47,638 bases of DNA, from NCBI GenBank assembly GCA_018222345.1, contig JAAFAL010000006.1, positions 1 to 47,638 of the forward strand, read 5' to 3'. Shown here in pieces: positions 8,054 to 16,492 of the stretch; the stretch's first letter is position 1, and each line of letters starts with the position of its first letter. Below the pieces are notes generated by a model. It made no database searches. It had not been told where the DNA came from and saw only the letters and a program-made list of their open reading frames with translations. A program made the position numbers and the translations under genes. Origin of the DNA: a bacterium (GTDB lineage: Bacteria; Pseudomonadota; Gammaproteobacteria; Nevskiales; OUC007).

Positions 8054-8431
8054 TGCTGTAGTCCTGAAAATGGGTTCTACAGGTAATAACGTAATCGGGA
8101 GCAAAAACCGGACACGGCGCGGCCAGAAAGTTTTGCAGGCGTTCAATCCGGTAAGTACGCGCGCGAGGGCTGCGCAGGTCATCCGCCAACTACGCGCGCG
8201 AGACCTTTTGCAGTGAAATCAACGAGCTTAGGGTTGAGTCAATGGGTGTGGAAGCGAGCTCGCTGGGAAAAGTGACACCGCGCTTCTGTGAGTAACATTG
8301 TGAGTAACTAGAATACCCGAATAAACTATCGACCTTAAAGAACAATACGTTATAGAGCGAATTGGATAGCCTGATGGCCACCAGTATCCATAACGACCTT
8401 CAGTTCGACCATCAGAAGTGGTCGTTTCAAG
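8054..8431. other. Stretch with no supported gene
   Basis: A plus-strand frame of 48 codons (8070-8216, arginine-rich) has no clear ribosome site and no recognisable family, and I do not call it. A 10-bp direct repeat, TGTGAGTAAC, occurs at 8287-8296 and 8299-8308. From about 8285 to 8360 the DNA is more AT-rich than its surroundings and could hold the promoter of the decayed gene starting at 8432. Nothing else was recognised. Confidence 0.5.
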
Positions 8432-8770
8432 ATGCTTAATCGAACCGCTGTCATCGTCCGGTACAAGCAGCCATTCGTCGATTGGATCAATGCGGCGCAT
8501 CCGAATCCAACGCACGAGATTGCGCTGCGTGCATGGACGGAGAGAAAACCGTGTACCTCATCGAAAAGATCGACGATGAGCCGCACTTCAAGCAATGGTT
8601 GAAACTGAATTGGGAAGTTCTGTTCGAGGAGGAACAGCACGGCTGGTACGTCACGCCTGAACTCTGGCCGCAGGATCGGACGCGCGCTATTCGACCGTTG
8701 GTGCGACGTCGAATATCACACTGTCGTTGAAGATCGGGTGACGGTGCCATTGATCGACTACGAGATCTAG
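8432..8770 (+). pseudogene. Frameshifted small hypothetical protein gene
   Basis: Three pieces in two frames read as one acidic soluble protein of roughly 112 residues. The first runs from the ATG at 8432 (MLNRTAVIVRYKQPFVDWIN...) to about 8535. The second is shifted by one base (GEKTVYLIEKIDDEPHFKQW to LWPQDR). The third, from about 8684, returns to the first frame (ALFDRWCDVEYHTVVEDR) and stops at 8770. I recall similar conserved hypothetical proteins in proteobacteria with the same opening (LNRTA.IVR.KQPF.DW) and a WP.(N/D)R segment, but cannot name a family. Two compensating one-base errors break the gene; the piece between them would meet a stop in the original frame. A sequencing error at either point is the alternative. 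Confidence 0.65.
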
Positions 8771-8822
8771 GGCGCAAGAATCAGGCGGCTATCGAATCCC
8801 ACTACGTATTGCATTTCCGCAG

Positions 8823-8862
8823 TTGTCCCGCAAAATAGGCGCAGTGCAAAAAAGCGGGACAA
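8823..8862. promoter_or_regulatory. Inverted repeat upstream of the nucleotidyltransferase gene
   Basis: TTGTCCCGC at 8823-8831 is matched by its exact reverse complement GCGGGACAA at 8854-8862, a 9-bp inverted repeat with a 22-bp AT-richer centre. It ends two bases before the ATG at 8865. Placement over the probable promoter and start suggests an operator, perhaps for autoregulation, or an RNA hairpin over the start. A TTG codon at 8823 is in frame with the gene, but using it would place the repeat inside the coding region. Confidence 0.6.
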
Positions 8863-8864
8863 CC

Positions 8865-9842
8865 ATGATCGAATTCAACGCAGACCAGTATCGGGCCGCT
8901 GAAAACCTGGCGATGGCATACGACGCCTGGGCCGACAATGAGCGCGTCTGGCGTGAGCACCACGATCGTCTTGACTGGGTTACCCGCAAGGGCAACGACT
9001 ACCTATACCGCATCGTTGACCGAGACGGTAACGCCACTTCGCTTGGTCCACGCAGCGAGGAGCTGGAGCGATTCAAGGCTGAATACGACGAGACCCGAGG
9101 CCGTGCGAAAGCGGCTCGTGCCTCCCTGAAAGAAGCCGTTCAAGTCAGCTCCCGTATCGCCAGGGCAACGCGACTCCCTGGACTCGACGAGACCGCAGGC
9201 AAGATTCTTGTCGAAGCGGACCTGCGCGGTCTGCTAGGTACCGCCGTCATCACAGTCGGCACCAACGCTTCAATCTGCTACGCGTACGCTGCCGGAACGA
9301 CGCTTCCGCCCGACCTCCAAGCGACCAAGGACTTCGACCTTGCATGGTCGGGCACGAAGGAGACGCTGGCCGTTGTGGATCTTAGCGACCGCCCGATACT
9401 CAATTTGCTGAAATCCGTGGACTCCACGTTCACTGTAAACACCGAACGCCCTTTTCAGGCTCGGAATCGTCACGCGTACGAAGTCGAATTGCTCGCAGCG
9501 CCCTCCGTCAAGCACACGATCCCCGGAGCAGATGGTCTCAAGCCGGTTGGCGAAATGATTGAGCAAGAGTGGCTGCTGCTGGGCAAGACGGTGCGCCAAA
9601 TCGTTCGTACCGACGGCGCATGGGCGTGCCCCATCGTCGCGCCTGACCCTCGGTGGTTCGCTTTGCACAAGTCATGGCTGTCGCGTAAGCCCGAGCGCAA
9701 CCCGAACAAGATCAGGAAGGATGGCGAACAGGGTCGATTGATCTGGAAGATGTCAAAGGACGGGCTCTTCCCCTTCCATCGAATCGATCAGGAATTCCTG
9801 GACGCGATCCCTCAAGAACTGGCCGGGTTCGTCCACTCCTGA
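8865..9842 (+). CDS. Nucleotidyltransferase-fold protein, GSU2403-like
   Basis: The 325-residue product resembles the GSU2403 / NTP_transf_8 family. It has a nucleotidyltransferase core with a glycine turn (VITVGTNAS) followed about 25 residues later by the acidic pair in ATKDFDLAW, the expected metal-binding motif. Near the C-terminus it has the family-like DPRWFALHKSWLS with a following lysine/arginine-rich helix. The N-terminal 120 residues are helical and charged. The ATG at 8865 is chosen over the TTG at 8823 because the inverted repeat lies between them; no good ribosome site precedes either. It stands alone beside a CRISPR system, and members of related nucleotidyltransferase groups act as toxins or in phage defence, but a defence role here is inference. 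Confidence 0.7.
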   Translation: MIEFNADQYRAAENLAMAYDAWADNERVWREHHDRLDWVTRKGNDYLYRIVDRDGNATSLGPRSEELERFKAEYDETRGRAKAARASLKEAVQVSSRIARATRLPGLDETAGKILVEADLRGLLGTAVITVGTNASICYAYAAGTTLPPDLQATKDFDLAWSGTKETLAVVDLSDRPILNLLKSVDSTFTVNTERPFQARNRHAYEVELLAAPSVKHTIPGADGLKPVGEMIEQEWLLLGKTVRQIVRTDGAWACPIVAPDPRWFALHKSWLSRKPERNPNKIRKDGEQGRLIWKMSKDGLFPFHRIDQEFLDAIPQELAGFVHS

Positions 9843-9907
9843 AACGCCAAGCGCCGTAAACCCCGTTCTGGGCAGGGTTATTGGACGTCACCGCCCGCGC
9901 AAGCGCG

Positions 9908-10537
9908 CTATTTCATCGGCGCCAAGCCGCTCATCAGCCAGTCGAAGTGATCGCGAAACCGTTCTTGCCAAGGCGATGCTTCTTCGATGTGCCGCACGCG
10001 GCCTTCGATGTGCAGGGCGGCGTAGCCGTGGCATAGCGCCCATACGTGTGCTGCCAAGCGCCGTGCAGGCGCGGCTTTAATGGCACCGAATCGCTGCAAT
10101 AGCTCGATTGACTGCAGCAGTACACCGAATGCCTGCTCGCCGGCCTGATGCAACGCCGGGTGGGCCTCATGGCTGGGGATGACGCCGCCAAACATCAGGC
10201 GGTAGTAGTCGGGGTTGTCGTAGGCAAATTGCACGTATTGCTGGCCCATGTCCTGAAAACGATCCAGGGTCATCATGTGCAGGCCCTCGGGTGATGCGCT
10301 ACGCAGCGCTGCTTCAAACAGCCCAAACCCCCGCTCGGCCAAGGCGGCCAGCATGGCTTCCTTGTCGGCAAAGTGGCGGTACGGCGCCGTGGGTGACAAC
10401 TCAGCGCGGCGCGCAGCCTCGCGCAAGCTCAATGCTTCCGGACCGACTTCTTGCAGTACCGAAAGCGCAGCGTCCAGGCAGCGGTCGCGGGTTGACGCCG
10501 ATTGACTGGGTGTTGTGCTGGCCAGCGTAGATGACAT
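9908..10537 (-). CDS. TetR-family transcriptional repressor
   Basis: The 209-residue protein has an N-terminal TetR helix-turn-helix: helix RCLDAALSVLQEVGPEALSL, then REAARRAELSPTAPYRHFAD, then KEAMLAALAERGF. The C-terminal ligand domain resembles the TetR_C_33/WHG type (YVQFAYDNPDYYRLMFGG). It is divergent from a tripartite RND efflux operon with 119 bp between start codons, the usual layout for a local repressor of the pump. An inverted repeat over the pump promoter is the likely operator. The inducer cannot be told from sequence. Confidence 0.9.
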   Translation of the reverse strand: MSSTLASTTPSQSASTRDRCLDAALSVLQEVGPEALSLREAARRAELSPTAPYRHFADKEAMLAALAERGFGLFEAALRSASPEGLHMMTLDRFQDMGQQYVQFAYDNPDYYRLMFGGVIPSHEAHPALHQAGEQAFGVLLQSIELLQRFGAIKAAPARRLAAHVWALCHGYAALHIEGRVRHIEEASPWQERFRDHFDWLMSGLAPMK

Positions 10538-10656
10538 CGATGGAGATTAGCACACGAGTAAGCAATGCAATCAATAATGTTTACACTGCTTACATCAGGG
10601 TATATATTGCTTGCGACGTATTGCCACTGAGTGTCGCCGTGACTGTCCACAAATTT
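10538..10656. promoter_or_regulatory. Divergent promoter/operator region, tetR versus efflux operon
   Basis: On the plus strand, TTTACA (10580-10585) and TATATT (10603-10608) with 17-bp spacing make a good sigma-70 promoter for the efflux operon. GTAAGCA (10558-10564) and its reverse complement TGCTTAC (10587-10593) flank the -35 element, and the right arm sits between -35 and -10. TetR binding here would block RNA polymerase and could also control tetR. Operator assignment is inference from position and symmetry. Confidence 0.65.
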
Positions 10657-11763
10657 ATGCCACGAGTTTCCCCGCAACGTGCGTTAGTCGCATTTGCTTG
10701 CAGCGCGGTGAGCCTTGCCGGGCTTGCCGGCTGTGGTGCGGGCGAGCCGGGCACCACGCCAGTGCCGTCCGAGCAGGCTGCCGCAACAGCAAGCCGTGTT
10801 CGTGTGGCGCCAGTCGGCGGCATCGAATCGTTGGCGCAATTGTCATTCCCGGCGGTCACTCGCAGCGCACAGCGCGGCGCGCTGACATTTCAGGTGCCGG
10901 GCAATCTGGCGTTCCGGCTTGAAATTGGCGACAACTTTGCGCCAGGCGACACGCTTTCCCGCTTGGACAACCCCAGCTTGCAACCGGCCGCCGCCGCCGC
11001 GCGCCAGCAATTGGCGCAGGCGCGCAGCCAACGCGAACAGGCAGCGCGCGACCTCGCACGGGTACGCCAACTGCGTGAGGGCGGGGCGGCAACGCAGGAG
11101 GAGCTTGAGCGTGTGGAGTCGAGCCTGATGACCTTGCAGGCCGCCGAGGCATCGGCGCAAGCGCAAGCGAATCAAGCGCGGCGTTTGTTGGCCGAGACCC
11201 GAATCAAGGCGCCATTTGCAGGCACCATCGCACAGGTGTTCGTCGAGCCTGGCGAGTATGTGCAACCCGGCAAGCCGGTGCTGTCGGCGGCTGGCGGCGT
11301 AGCGCTGGAACTCGAGATTGCCTTGCCCGAAGCCTTGGCCCTGCAACGCCAGGTGGGTGAGCGGCTGACAGTGTTGCTGCCATTTCTTGGGCGTAGCGTC
11401 GATGGCCGCGTGGTGGAAGTGGCGCGCGCCGCGCCGGACGCCGGGCGGCTATTCCCATTGGTGGTGGCGTTGCAGCAGGCCGACGCGCTGACGCTGCGGG
11501 CAGGCATGACTGCCGAAGTGCAAGTGCCGCTGCCGACAACGGCCGAGCGCGCGGTGCCACTGCGCGCAGTCGTTGACCCCGGTAGCGGCGAGCCACGTGT
11601 GTTCAGGCTCGATGGCGACAAAGTTCGTGCCGTACGGGTCGAGGTTGGCGACATCATCGGCGAGCGCGTTGTTGTGGTGGGCGACCTTGCTCCAGGCGAC
11701 ATGGTTGTTGTCAGCGGCGTGGCGAAATTGATTGATGGCGAAACCGTGACGGTGCTGCCATGA
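10657..11763 (+). CDS. RND efflux periplasmic adaptor (membrane fusion lipoprotein)
   Basis: The 368-residue product is the HlyD/AcrA-type adaptor that joins the inner-membrane pump to the outer-membrane channel. It starts with a lipoprotein signal: basic N-terminus, hydrophobic stretch, and lipobox LAGC with Cys26. The order is then a first beta/lipoyl half (FQVPGNLAFRLEIGDNF), an alpha hairpin of coiled coil (about residues 110-180), the second lipoyl half (IKAPFAGTIAQVFVEPGEYV), and beta-barrel and membrane-proximal domains. An ATG at 10657 is preferred over a longer frame because the signal peptide begins there. The stop overlaps the next gene's ATG by 4 bp. Confidence 0.93.
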   Translation: MPRVSPQRALVAFACSAVSLAGLAGCGAGEPGTTPVPSEQAAATASRVRVAPVGGIESLAQLSFPAVTRSAQRGALTFQVPGNLAFRLEIGDNFAPGDTLSRLDNPSLQPAAAAARQQLAQARSQREQAARDLARVRQLREGGAATQEELERVESSLMTLQAAEASAQAQANQARRLLAETRIKAPFAGTIAQVFVEPGEYVQPGKPVLSAAGGVALELEIALPEALALQRQVGERLTVLLPFLGRSVDGRVVEVARAAPDAGRLFPLVVALQQADALTLRAGMTAEVQVPLPTTAERAVPLRAVVDPGSGEPRVFRLDGDKVRAVRVEVGDIIGERVVVVGDLAPGDMVVVSGVAKLIDGETVTVLP

Positions 11764-14700
11764 GCAGCAGTGGATTAGATCGCGTGTCTGGCCTGGCCAG
11801 CACGGTCATCGCGCAGCAAAAGCTCATTGTCACGGTTGCGCTGCTGCTGGCATTTTCAGGTGCCTTGGCATTTCTGAGCATGGACCGCCAGGAAGACCCC
11901 TTCTTCCCGCAACGCGCTGCACGCATTGTGGTGCCGTTCCCTGGGGCCGACCCGGCACGCATCGAGCGGCTGGTGGTCAACCACATCGAAGAAGAAGTGG
12001 CGCAGGTGGAGGAAGTGGGCAAGATCTACTCGACCATGCGCACGGGTGTGGCGTTGACCACTGTCGAACTGCGTGACGATATCTATGACACGCAAAGCGC
12101 GTGGGAGCGTGTGCGCCAGGCCGTTGCGCGCGCGCAAGCCAAGTTCCCGCCGCAGGCCGGCGTGCCCGACATTGATGACCAGCTCATCAACACCGCCACG
12201 GTGGTGTTGGCGGTGACTGGCAGTGGTGATGTGATGCGCTTGGCGCAAGCCGCCGAGCAATTGAAAGCGCGGCTGCTGAGTTTGCCTGACCTGCAGCGGG
12301 TCGAATTGGTGGGCGATCCCGGCGAGCAAGTCACGATTGCCTTGCGTGATGCCGTCGTTCGCCGTGTCGCGCTACCGCCAGCGGAACTCGCCCGGCAGTT
12401 GCAGTCGCGCAACCAGATTATCCCCGGCGGCACGCTGGAGCTGGCTGATTCCACTGTGGTGCTGACGCCAGAAACCGAGTTTCGTAGCCTGGACGAAATC
12501 CGCGCCACGCCGATTCGCCTGCCGGCCGGCGACACCGTGCCGCTTGCCAGCCTGGCGAGGGTCTCGCTCGGCCCGACCGAGCCTGCCGCCAGCCGATTTT
12601 TTGTTGATGGCGCAAGAGCCGTGGGTGTGAGCCTGGTGAGCGTGCCCAACGCAACCAATCAAGTGGCGTTTGGCGAAGTGGTTATCGCAGCGGTATCGCG
12701 TGTCCAGCAGCAGTTTGATGCGTCCGCAGAGTTTGCAGACCTGCAGATCGAAACGGTTTATTTCCAACCTGACCGGGTGCACAAGCGTTTGTCGGATTTG
12801 TCCGGAAATTTGCTGCTGGCCATGGCCATCATCTTGCTGGTGTTGTTCGTGTTTATGGGCATCCGCCTGGGCATGGTTGTCGCGGTAGTGTTGCCGTTGG
12901 TTTCGGCCGTCACCATCGCGATCTACGCCATGAACGGCAACGTGCTGCACCAGATTGCCGTCATCGGTTTGATCGTCGCGCTCGGCATCCTGATCGACAA
13001 CGCCATCGTCATGGTCGAAAACATTCAGTGGCGCATCAATCAGGGCCAGTCGCCGCGCCAAGCCGCCGCTGGGTCAGTGCGCGAACTGATCGGCCCATTG
13101 GGCGCCGCAACCGGAACGACGCTGGCAGCGTTCGTGCCACTGCTGCTGGCAAAAGGGGGCACCGCCGACTTCACGCGGGCGGTGCCAGTGACCATCATGA
13201 CCGCGCTGGCGATTAGCTACGTGGCGGCGATGACATTCACGCCGGTAGTGGCGTCGTGGTTCTTGAAGCCACAACACAAAGCTGCGGACGGATTTCCTGA
13301 GCGCCTGGGCAGCTTTGCAGGCCGCCTGGCCACGCGCAGGGCTGGCATGGTGTTTTTGGGTGGTGCTTTGTTGGTCGGCGGCAGTGTCGTCATGGCGGGC
13401 TTTGTCGAAGCACAGTTTTTCCCCAATGCCGACCGCAATCAGATCGTCATCGACTTCACGCTGCCCGAAGGCACATCGGTAGAGCGCACACAGGCAGTGG
13501 CCGAGCAAGTCGAGGCCGAACTGCGCGGAGATAGCGACACCGTCGCCGTACACGCCAACATCGGCGAGACCGGGCCACGTTTTTACTACAACCTGCCGAG
13601 CCGCCCGCGCGAGCCGAATCGCGGCCGGTTGGTTGTCGAAACCCGTGGCTTGGACGCCAATGTGCGGCTGGTGCGCAAGGTGCGCGCGTACGCGCTACAA
13701 GCGCTGCCGGATGTCGAACTCATCGCCAAGCAGTTGGCGCAGGGGCCGCCGATCAATTCGCCCATTGAGGTGCGGGTTTTTCACCCCGACCCGAAACCGC
13801 TGGCGATTGCCGTCGAGCAGGTCTATGCCGCCTTGCGCACCGTGCCGGGCGCGGTGGATGCGCGGCATGATCTGGGCGTTGGCGTGCCGGTGGTGAATTA
13901 CGCCATCAACGACGCGGTGGCGGTGGATTACGGCTTGAGCCGTACCGATGTTGCGCAGGCATTACTTGGGCGCAGCACCGGAATTCGCGTGGGCGATTAC
14001 CTGGCGGGTGACGAGCCAGTTCCGATTCGCATTCGCTCAGCCGCCGGGCAGCGCTTTGATCTTGCCCAACTTCCGGCGATCTCCATCTTCAGCCCACTCG
14101 CCGGCCCGGTGCCACTGGCCACTTTGGTTGTGCCCAGGGTTGCTTGGCAGCCGGCAGTGATCAAGCACCGAGATGGCCGCCGCGTGGCCACGGTGTCATC
14201 CGAACTAGACCCCGACTTCGTCTATACGCAAGTGCTCGCCGACCTGCAGCCCAAGCTGGATGCGCTGGACCTGCCACCCGGTGTCGAGTTGCGCTTTGGC
14301 GGCGAGACCGAAACCAGTGGTGAGGCCAATGCCGCCATTTTGACCACCGCGCCATTTGGTTTGATGCTGTTGCTGTTCTTCCTGCTGCTGCAGTTCAACA
14401 GCTTCAAGCGCACGGCCATCGTGATGATGACGGTGCCCTTGGCCGCCGTTGGTGTTATTCCGGGCCTGGTGCTCACTGGGTCGCCATTTGGCTTTCAGCC
14501 ACTGCTGGGCATCATCGCGCTGATCGGCATCGTCGTGAACAACGCCATTGTGCTGATTGATGTGGTTGATCAGCGCCTTGCAGATGGTGCCGATGTGCCA
14601 CAAGCGGTGCGCGATGCGGTGACGCGCCGCGCGCGGCCGATCTTGCTGACCACGGCCACGACCATCGCCGGCCTGCTGCCGTTGGCGTTTTCGGGCACAA

Positions 14701-14852
14701 CGCTGTGGCCGCCGATGGCGTGGGCGATTATTTCCGGCCTGACCGCGTCGGCGTTCCTGACTTTATTCATCGTGCCTGCGGCTTGTCGGCTATGGCTCAC
14801 AGCGCCGCCGCCGGCCGAGGCCGAATCGCCTGCGGAGCTTCGCCATGCGTAG
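11760..14852 (+). CDS. RND multidrug efflux permease (AcrB-like)
   Basis: This 1030-residue inner-membrane proton antiporter has the RND layout: TM1 at about residues 22-42, a large periplasmic loop, TM2-6 from about residue 340, a second periplasmic loop, and a C-terminal TM bundle with GIVVNNAIVLIDVVDQR. The TM4 proton-relay motif reads GILIDNAIVMVENIQ, so there is Asp at about 413 but Asn where AcrB has a second Asp. It overlaps the adaptor gene by 4 bp and the channel gene by 8 bp, so the three are one translational unit. Substrate cannot be inferred. The TetR gene upstream is the probable regulator. Confidence 0.94.
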   Translation: MSSSGLDRVSGLASTVIAQQKLIVTVALLLAFSGALAFLSMDRQEDPFFPQRAARIVVPFPGADPARIERLVVNHIEEEVAQVEEVGKIYSTMRTGVALTTVELRDDIYDTQSAWERVRQAVARAQAKFPPQAGVPDIDDQLINTATVVLAVTGSGDVMRLAQAAEQLKARLLSLPDLQRVELVGDPGEQVTIALRDAVVRRVALPPAELARQLQSRNQIIPGGTLELADSTVVLTPETEFRSLDEIRATPIRLPAGDTVPLASLARVSLGPTEPAASRFFVDGARAVGVSLVSVPNATNQVAFGEVVIAAVSRVQQQFDASAEFADLQIETVYFQPDRVHKRLSDLSGNLLLAMAIILLVLFVFMGIRLGMVVAVVLPLVSAVTIAIYAMNGNVLHQIAVIGLIVALGILIDNAIVMVENIQWRINQGQSPRQAAAGSVRELIGPLGAATGTTLAAFVPLLLAKGGTADFTRAVPVTIMTALAISYVAAMTFTPVVASWFLKPQHKAADGFPERLGSFAGRLATRRAGMVFLGGALLVGGSVVMAGFVEAQFFPNADRNQIVIDFTLPEGTSVERTQAVAEQVEAELRGDSDTVAVHANIGETGPRFYYNLPSRPREPNRGRLVVETRGLDANVRLVRKVRAYALQALPDVELIAKQLAQGPPINSPIEVRVFHPDPKPLAIAVEQVYAALRTVPGAVDARHDLGVGVPVVNYAINDAVAVDYGLSRTDVAQALLGRSTGIRVGDYLAGDEPVPIRIRSAAGQRFDLAQLPAISIFSPLAGPVPLATLVVPRVAWQPAVIKHRDGRRVATVSSELDPDFVYTQVLADLQPKLDALDLPPGVELRFGGETETSGEANAAILTTAPFGLMLLLFFLLLQFNSFKRTAIVMMTVPLAAVGVIPGLVLTGSPFGFQPLLGIIALIGIVVNNAIVLIDVVDQRLADGADVPQAVRDAVTRRARPILLTTATTIAGLLPLAFSGTTLWPPMAWAIISGLTASAFLTLFIVPAACRLWLTAPPPAEAESPAELRHA

Positions 14853-16122
14853 TGTTTTGATCCCTGCCGCCCTTCTTGCTGGCCTGTGGTTGCCGGCCGC
14901 AGGTGCCACCGCGGCGCTAAGCACGCTGCCCCAAGTGGTCGAAGCGGCGGCCACGCAGCCTGTTGCGCAGGCGGCGGATTTTCGCCGTGCGGCGGCCGAG
15001 GCCGGCGCGACCGCACAGTGGCGCGGCGCCTGGTTGCCCAGCCTCCATGTCGATGCATTGGCTGCGCGAGTTAACTCAGTGAGCACCATACAAACGCCAG
15101 CAGGCGCGCTGCGCCTCGGCGACGAGGATGTGGGTGAGCTGACAGTGTCACTTCGCCAGCCAATTCTTGACCTCGCATCACAACGCTACGGCGTCCGGGC
15201 TTCGCGGCTGGATGCGAACGCCGCAGCGCTGCTTGCGGCGCGGACAGCGCGCGAGTCAGCGGCGGCTGCGGGCGTGCAGTTTCTGAACGTGCTGATGCTC
15301 GACGCCGAACTTGCGGCTATCGACGCGCAAACGAAAAGCCTGCACAAGCGGGTGGAGCGGGTGCAGGCACAGGCTGATGCCGGCCGGGCGCTGACCGCCG
15401 ATGTGCTGGACATTGAACTTGCTCAAGCGCGGGTGGCGCAGCAGCGCGTGCGCTTGCAGGCGCGGCGGCAAACACTGCTGCAGGATTTACGCCGTCGCAC
15501 TGGCCAGGCTGTTGCGGCAGTGCCGCCAACGAGCCCGCCGGCGCGCCTGCCTGAAGTTGCGATTGAGCAGGCGCTTGAGCAACGCAGAGACTTGCAAGCC
15601 TTGATGTTGCAGACATCTGCCGCCGACACCAAGCGCGCGCAGCGCAATGCGTCGGCGTTGCCGACGTTGGGCGCATCGGTGAGCTATGTGCGCAGCGACG
15701 GCAGCCCGATCACGCCGGAGGAAGACGCGCGGCTTGGCGTATCACTGACATGGACGCCATTTACCTCGGGCCGCCGCACGGCCGAGGCGTCTGCCGCTGC
15801 GCGTGAGCGCGACGCGCTGCAGGCGGAGTTGCGTGAAGCGCAAGCGGGCGCGCGCGTGCAGTTGGTGCAGGCGCGCGGTGATTTCCAGTCTGCGCTCGCG
15901 TTGGTGCAGTTGGCGCAATCGGCGGTGGCATCGGCGCAATCAACACTGCAAACGCGCAGTGCCCGTTTCGATGCAGGCCGCGCCACCATCGATGAAGTGC
16001 TGGACGCCGAAGCACGCTTGGCCGAGCAAACAGCCCTGACTGCCAGTGCAGAGCTGCAGCAGTGGCAGGCCGTGATCAGCTACCGGCTGGCGGCTGGGTT
16101 GCCACTGATTGCCAGCGACTGA
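14845..16122 (+). CDS. TolC-like outer-membrane efflux channel
   Basis: This 425-residue protein has a cleavable signal peptide (MRSVLIPAALLAGLWLP to ATAA) and two tandem helical repeats rich in Ala, Gln and Arg, as in OEP/TolC family channels. Family-like segments are the helix LDANAAALLAARTARESAAA in the first repeat and QARGDFQSALALVQLAQSAV in the second. It overlaps the permease gene by 8 bp and completes the adaptor-permease-channel set. No Cys lipobox is seen, unlike OprM-type channels. It is the last gene of the operon; the next genes are convergent. Confidence 0.92.
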   Translation: MRSVLIPAALLAGLWLPAAGATAALSTLPQVVEAAATQPVAQAADFRRAAAEAGATAQWRGAWLPSLHVDALAARVNSVSTIQTPAGALRLGDEDVGELTVSLRQPILDLASQRYGVRASRLDANAAALLAARTARESAAAAGVQFLNVLMLDAELAAIDAQTKSLHKRVERVQAQADAGRALTADVLDIELAQARVAQQRVRLQARRQTLLQDLRRRTGQAVAAVPPTSPPARLPEVAIEQALEQRRDLQALMLQTSAADTKRAQRNASALPTLGASVSYVRSDGSPITPEEDARLGVSLTWTPFTSGRRTAEASAAARERDALQAELREAQAGARVQLVQARGDFQSALALVQLAQSAVASAQSTLQTRSARFDAGRATIDEVLDAEARLAEQTALTASAELQQWQAVISYRLAAGLPLIASD

Positions 16123-16137
16123 GCAATCGATAGGTTT

Positions 16138-16154
16138 GCAGCCGCGCGGGCTGC
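16138..16154. terminator. Hairpin between convergent genes, weak terminator candidate
   Basis: GCAGCC and GGCTGC flank a five-base GC loop just after the channel-gene stop and just before the stop of a convergent small gene. No T-run follows on either strand, so intrinsic termination is doubtful. Confidence 0.3.
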
Positions 16155-16163
16155 TCAATCGCG

Positions 16164-16292
16164 TCAGCGTTTGCGCTTTCGGCGCTCGGCATCTTTGAGC
16201 CGGCGTTTGAACTCCACAGTGGTCAAAACCAAGCCGGTCACCATCAGCGAGAAGCAAACAACGCCGACCAGTAGTAGTACCTGATCACTCAT
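16164..16292 (-). CDS. Small membrane protein, 42 residues, basic tail
   Basis: I do not recognise a family. The product has one N-terminal membrane segment (about residues 5-26, VLLLVGVVCFSLMVTGLVL) and then a strongly basic tail ending ERRKRKR, which predicts N-out/C-in. Its ATG lies inside the last codons of the preceding 65-codon gene (ATGAGTGA), so translation is probably coupled. The pairing of a basic tail here with the acidic EDDDDE tail of its neighbour suggests the two proteins may touch at the cytoplasmic face; this is inference. The frame was found by reading the minus strand directly. Confidence 0.6.
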   Translation of the reverse strand: MSDQVLLLVGVVCFSLMVTGLVLTTVEFKRRLKDAERRKRKR

Positions 16293-16482
16293 CGTCGTCG
16301 TCCTCTTGGGCGAGCGCGGTCAGCGCACACAACTTCACGTAGATGCCGAAAGCCAGAATGGCTGGCACCCAGATGGCGGTAAATATCCCTTCCATCTTCT
16401 GGCCACCAAACCACAGTACGCCGGAGACGGCGAACGCGACGCCCACGGCGATGGCAATAAATAAATCCGAAAGCTTGAACAT
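16285..16482 (-). CDS. Small two-pass membrane protein, 65 residues, acidic tail
   Basis: I do not recognise a family. The ATG at 16482 has a strong GGAG ribosome site 7-10 bp upstream, which decides the start over a longer frame. There are two membrane segments (about residues 7-26 and 33-53) joined by GGQKMEG, and an acidic C-terminal run EDDDDE. It overlaps the 42-codon gene downstream and follows the 67-codon gene after 10 bp, so the three probably form one leftward operon. The clear ribosome site and coding-like composition make it likely to be expressed. Confidence 0.65.
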   Translation of the reverse strand: MFKLSDLFIAIAVGVAFAVSGVLWFGGQKMEGIFTAIWVPAILAFGIYVKLCALTALAQEDDDDE

Positions 16483-16492
16483 GGTTGGCTCC

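Noticed and set aside
8070-8216. Rightward 48-codon Arg-rich frame
   Set aside because: No ribosome site, no recognisable family, and it is within the range expected by chance.
8287-8308. Direct repeat TGTGAGTAAC as an iteron or recombination site
   Set aside because: Only two short copies and no replication or recombinase gene nearby.
9856-9880. AACCC/GGGTT hairpin between the nucleotidyltransferase and tetR genes as a terminator
   Set aside because: Short stem with a long loop and no T-run; not better than chance.
12372-13061. Leftward His/Asp/Gln-rich frame opposite the RND permease, and a similar one opposite the MMPL gene (36373-37236)
   Set aside because: The odd composition comes from antisense reading of hydrophobic membrane-segment codons.
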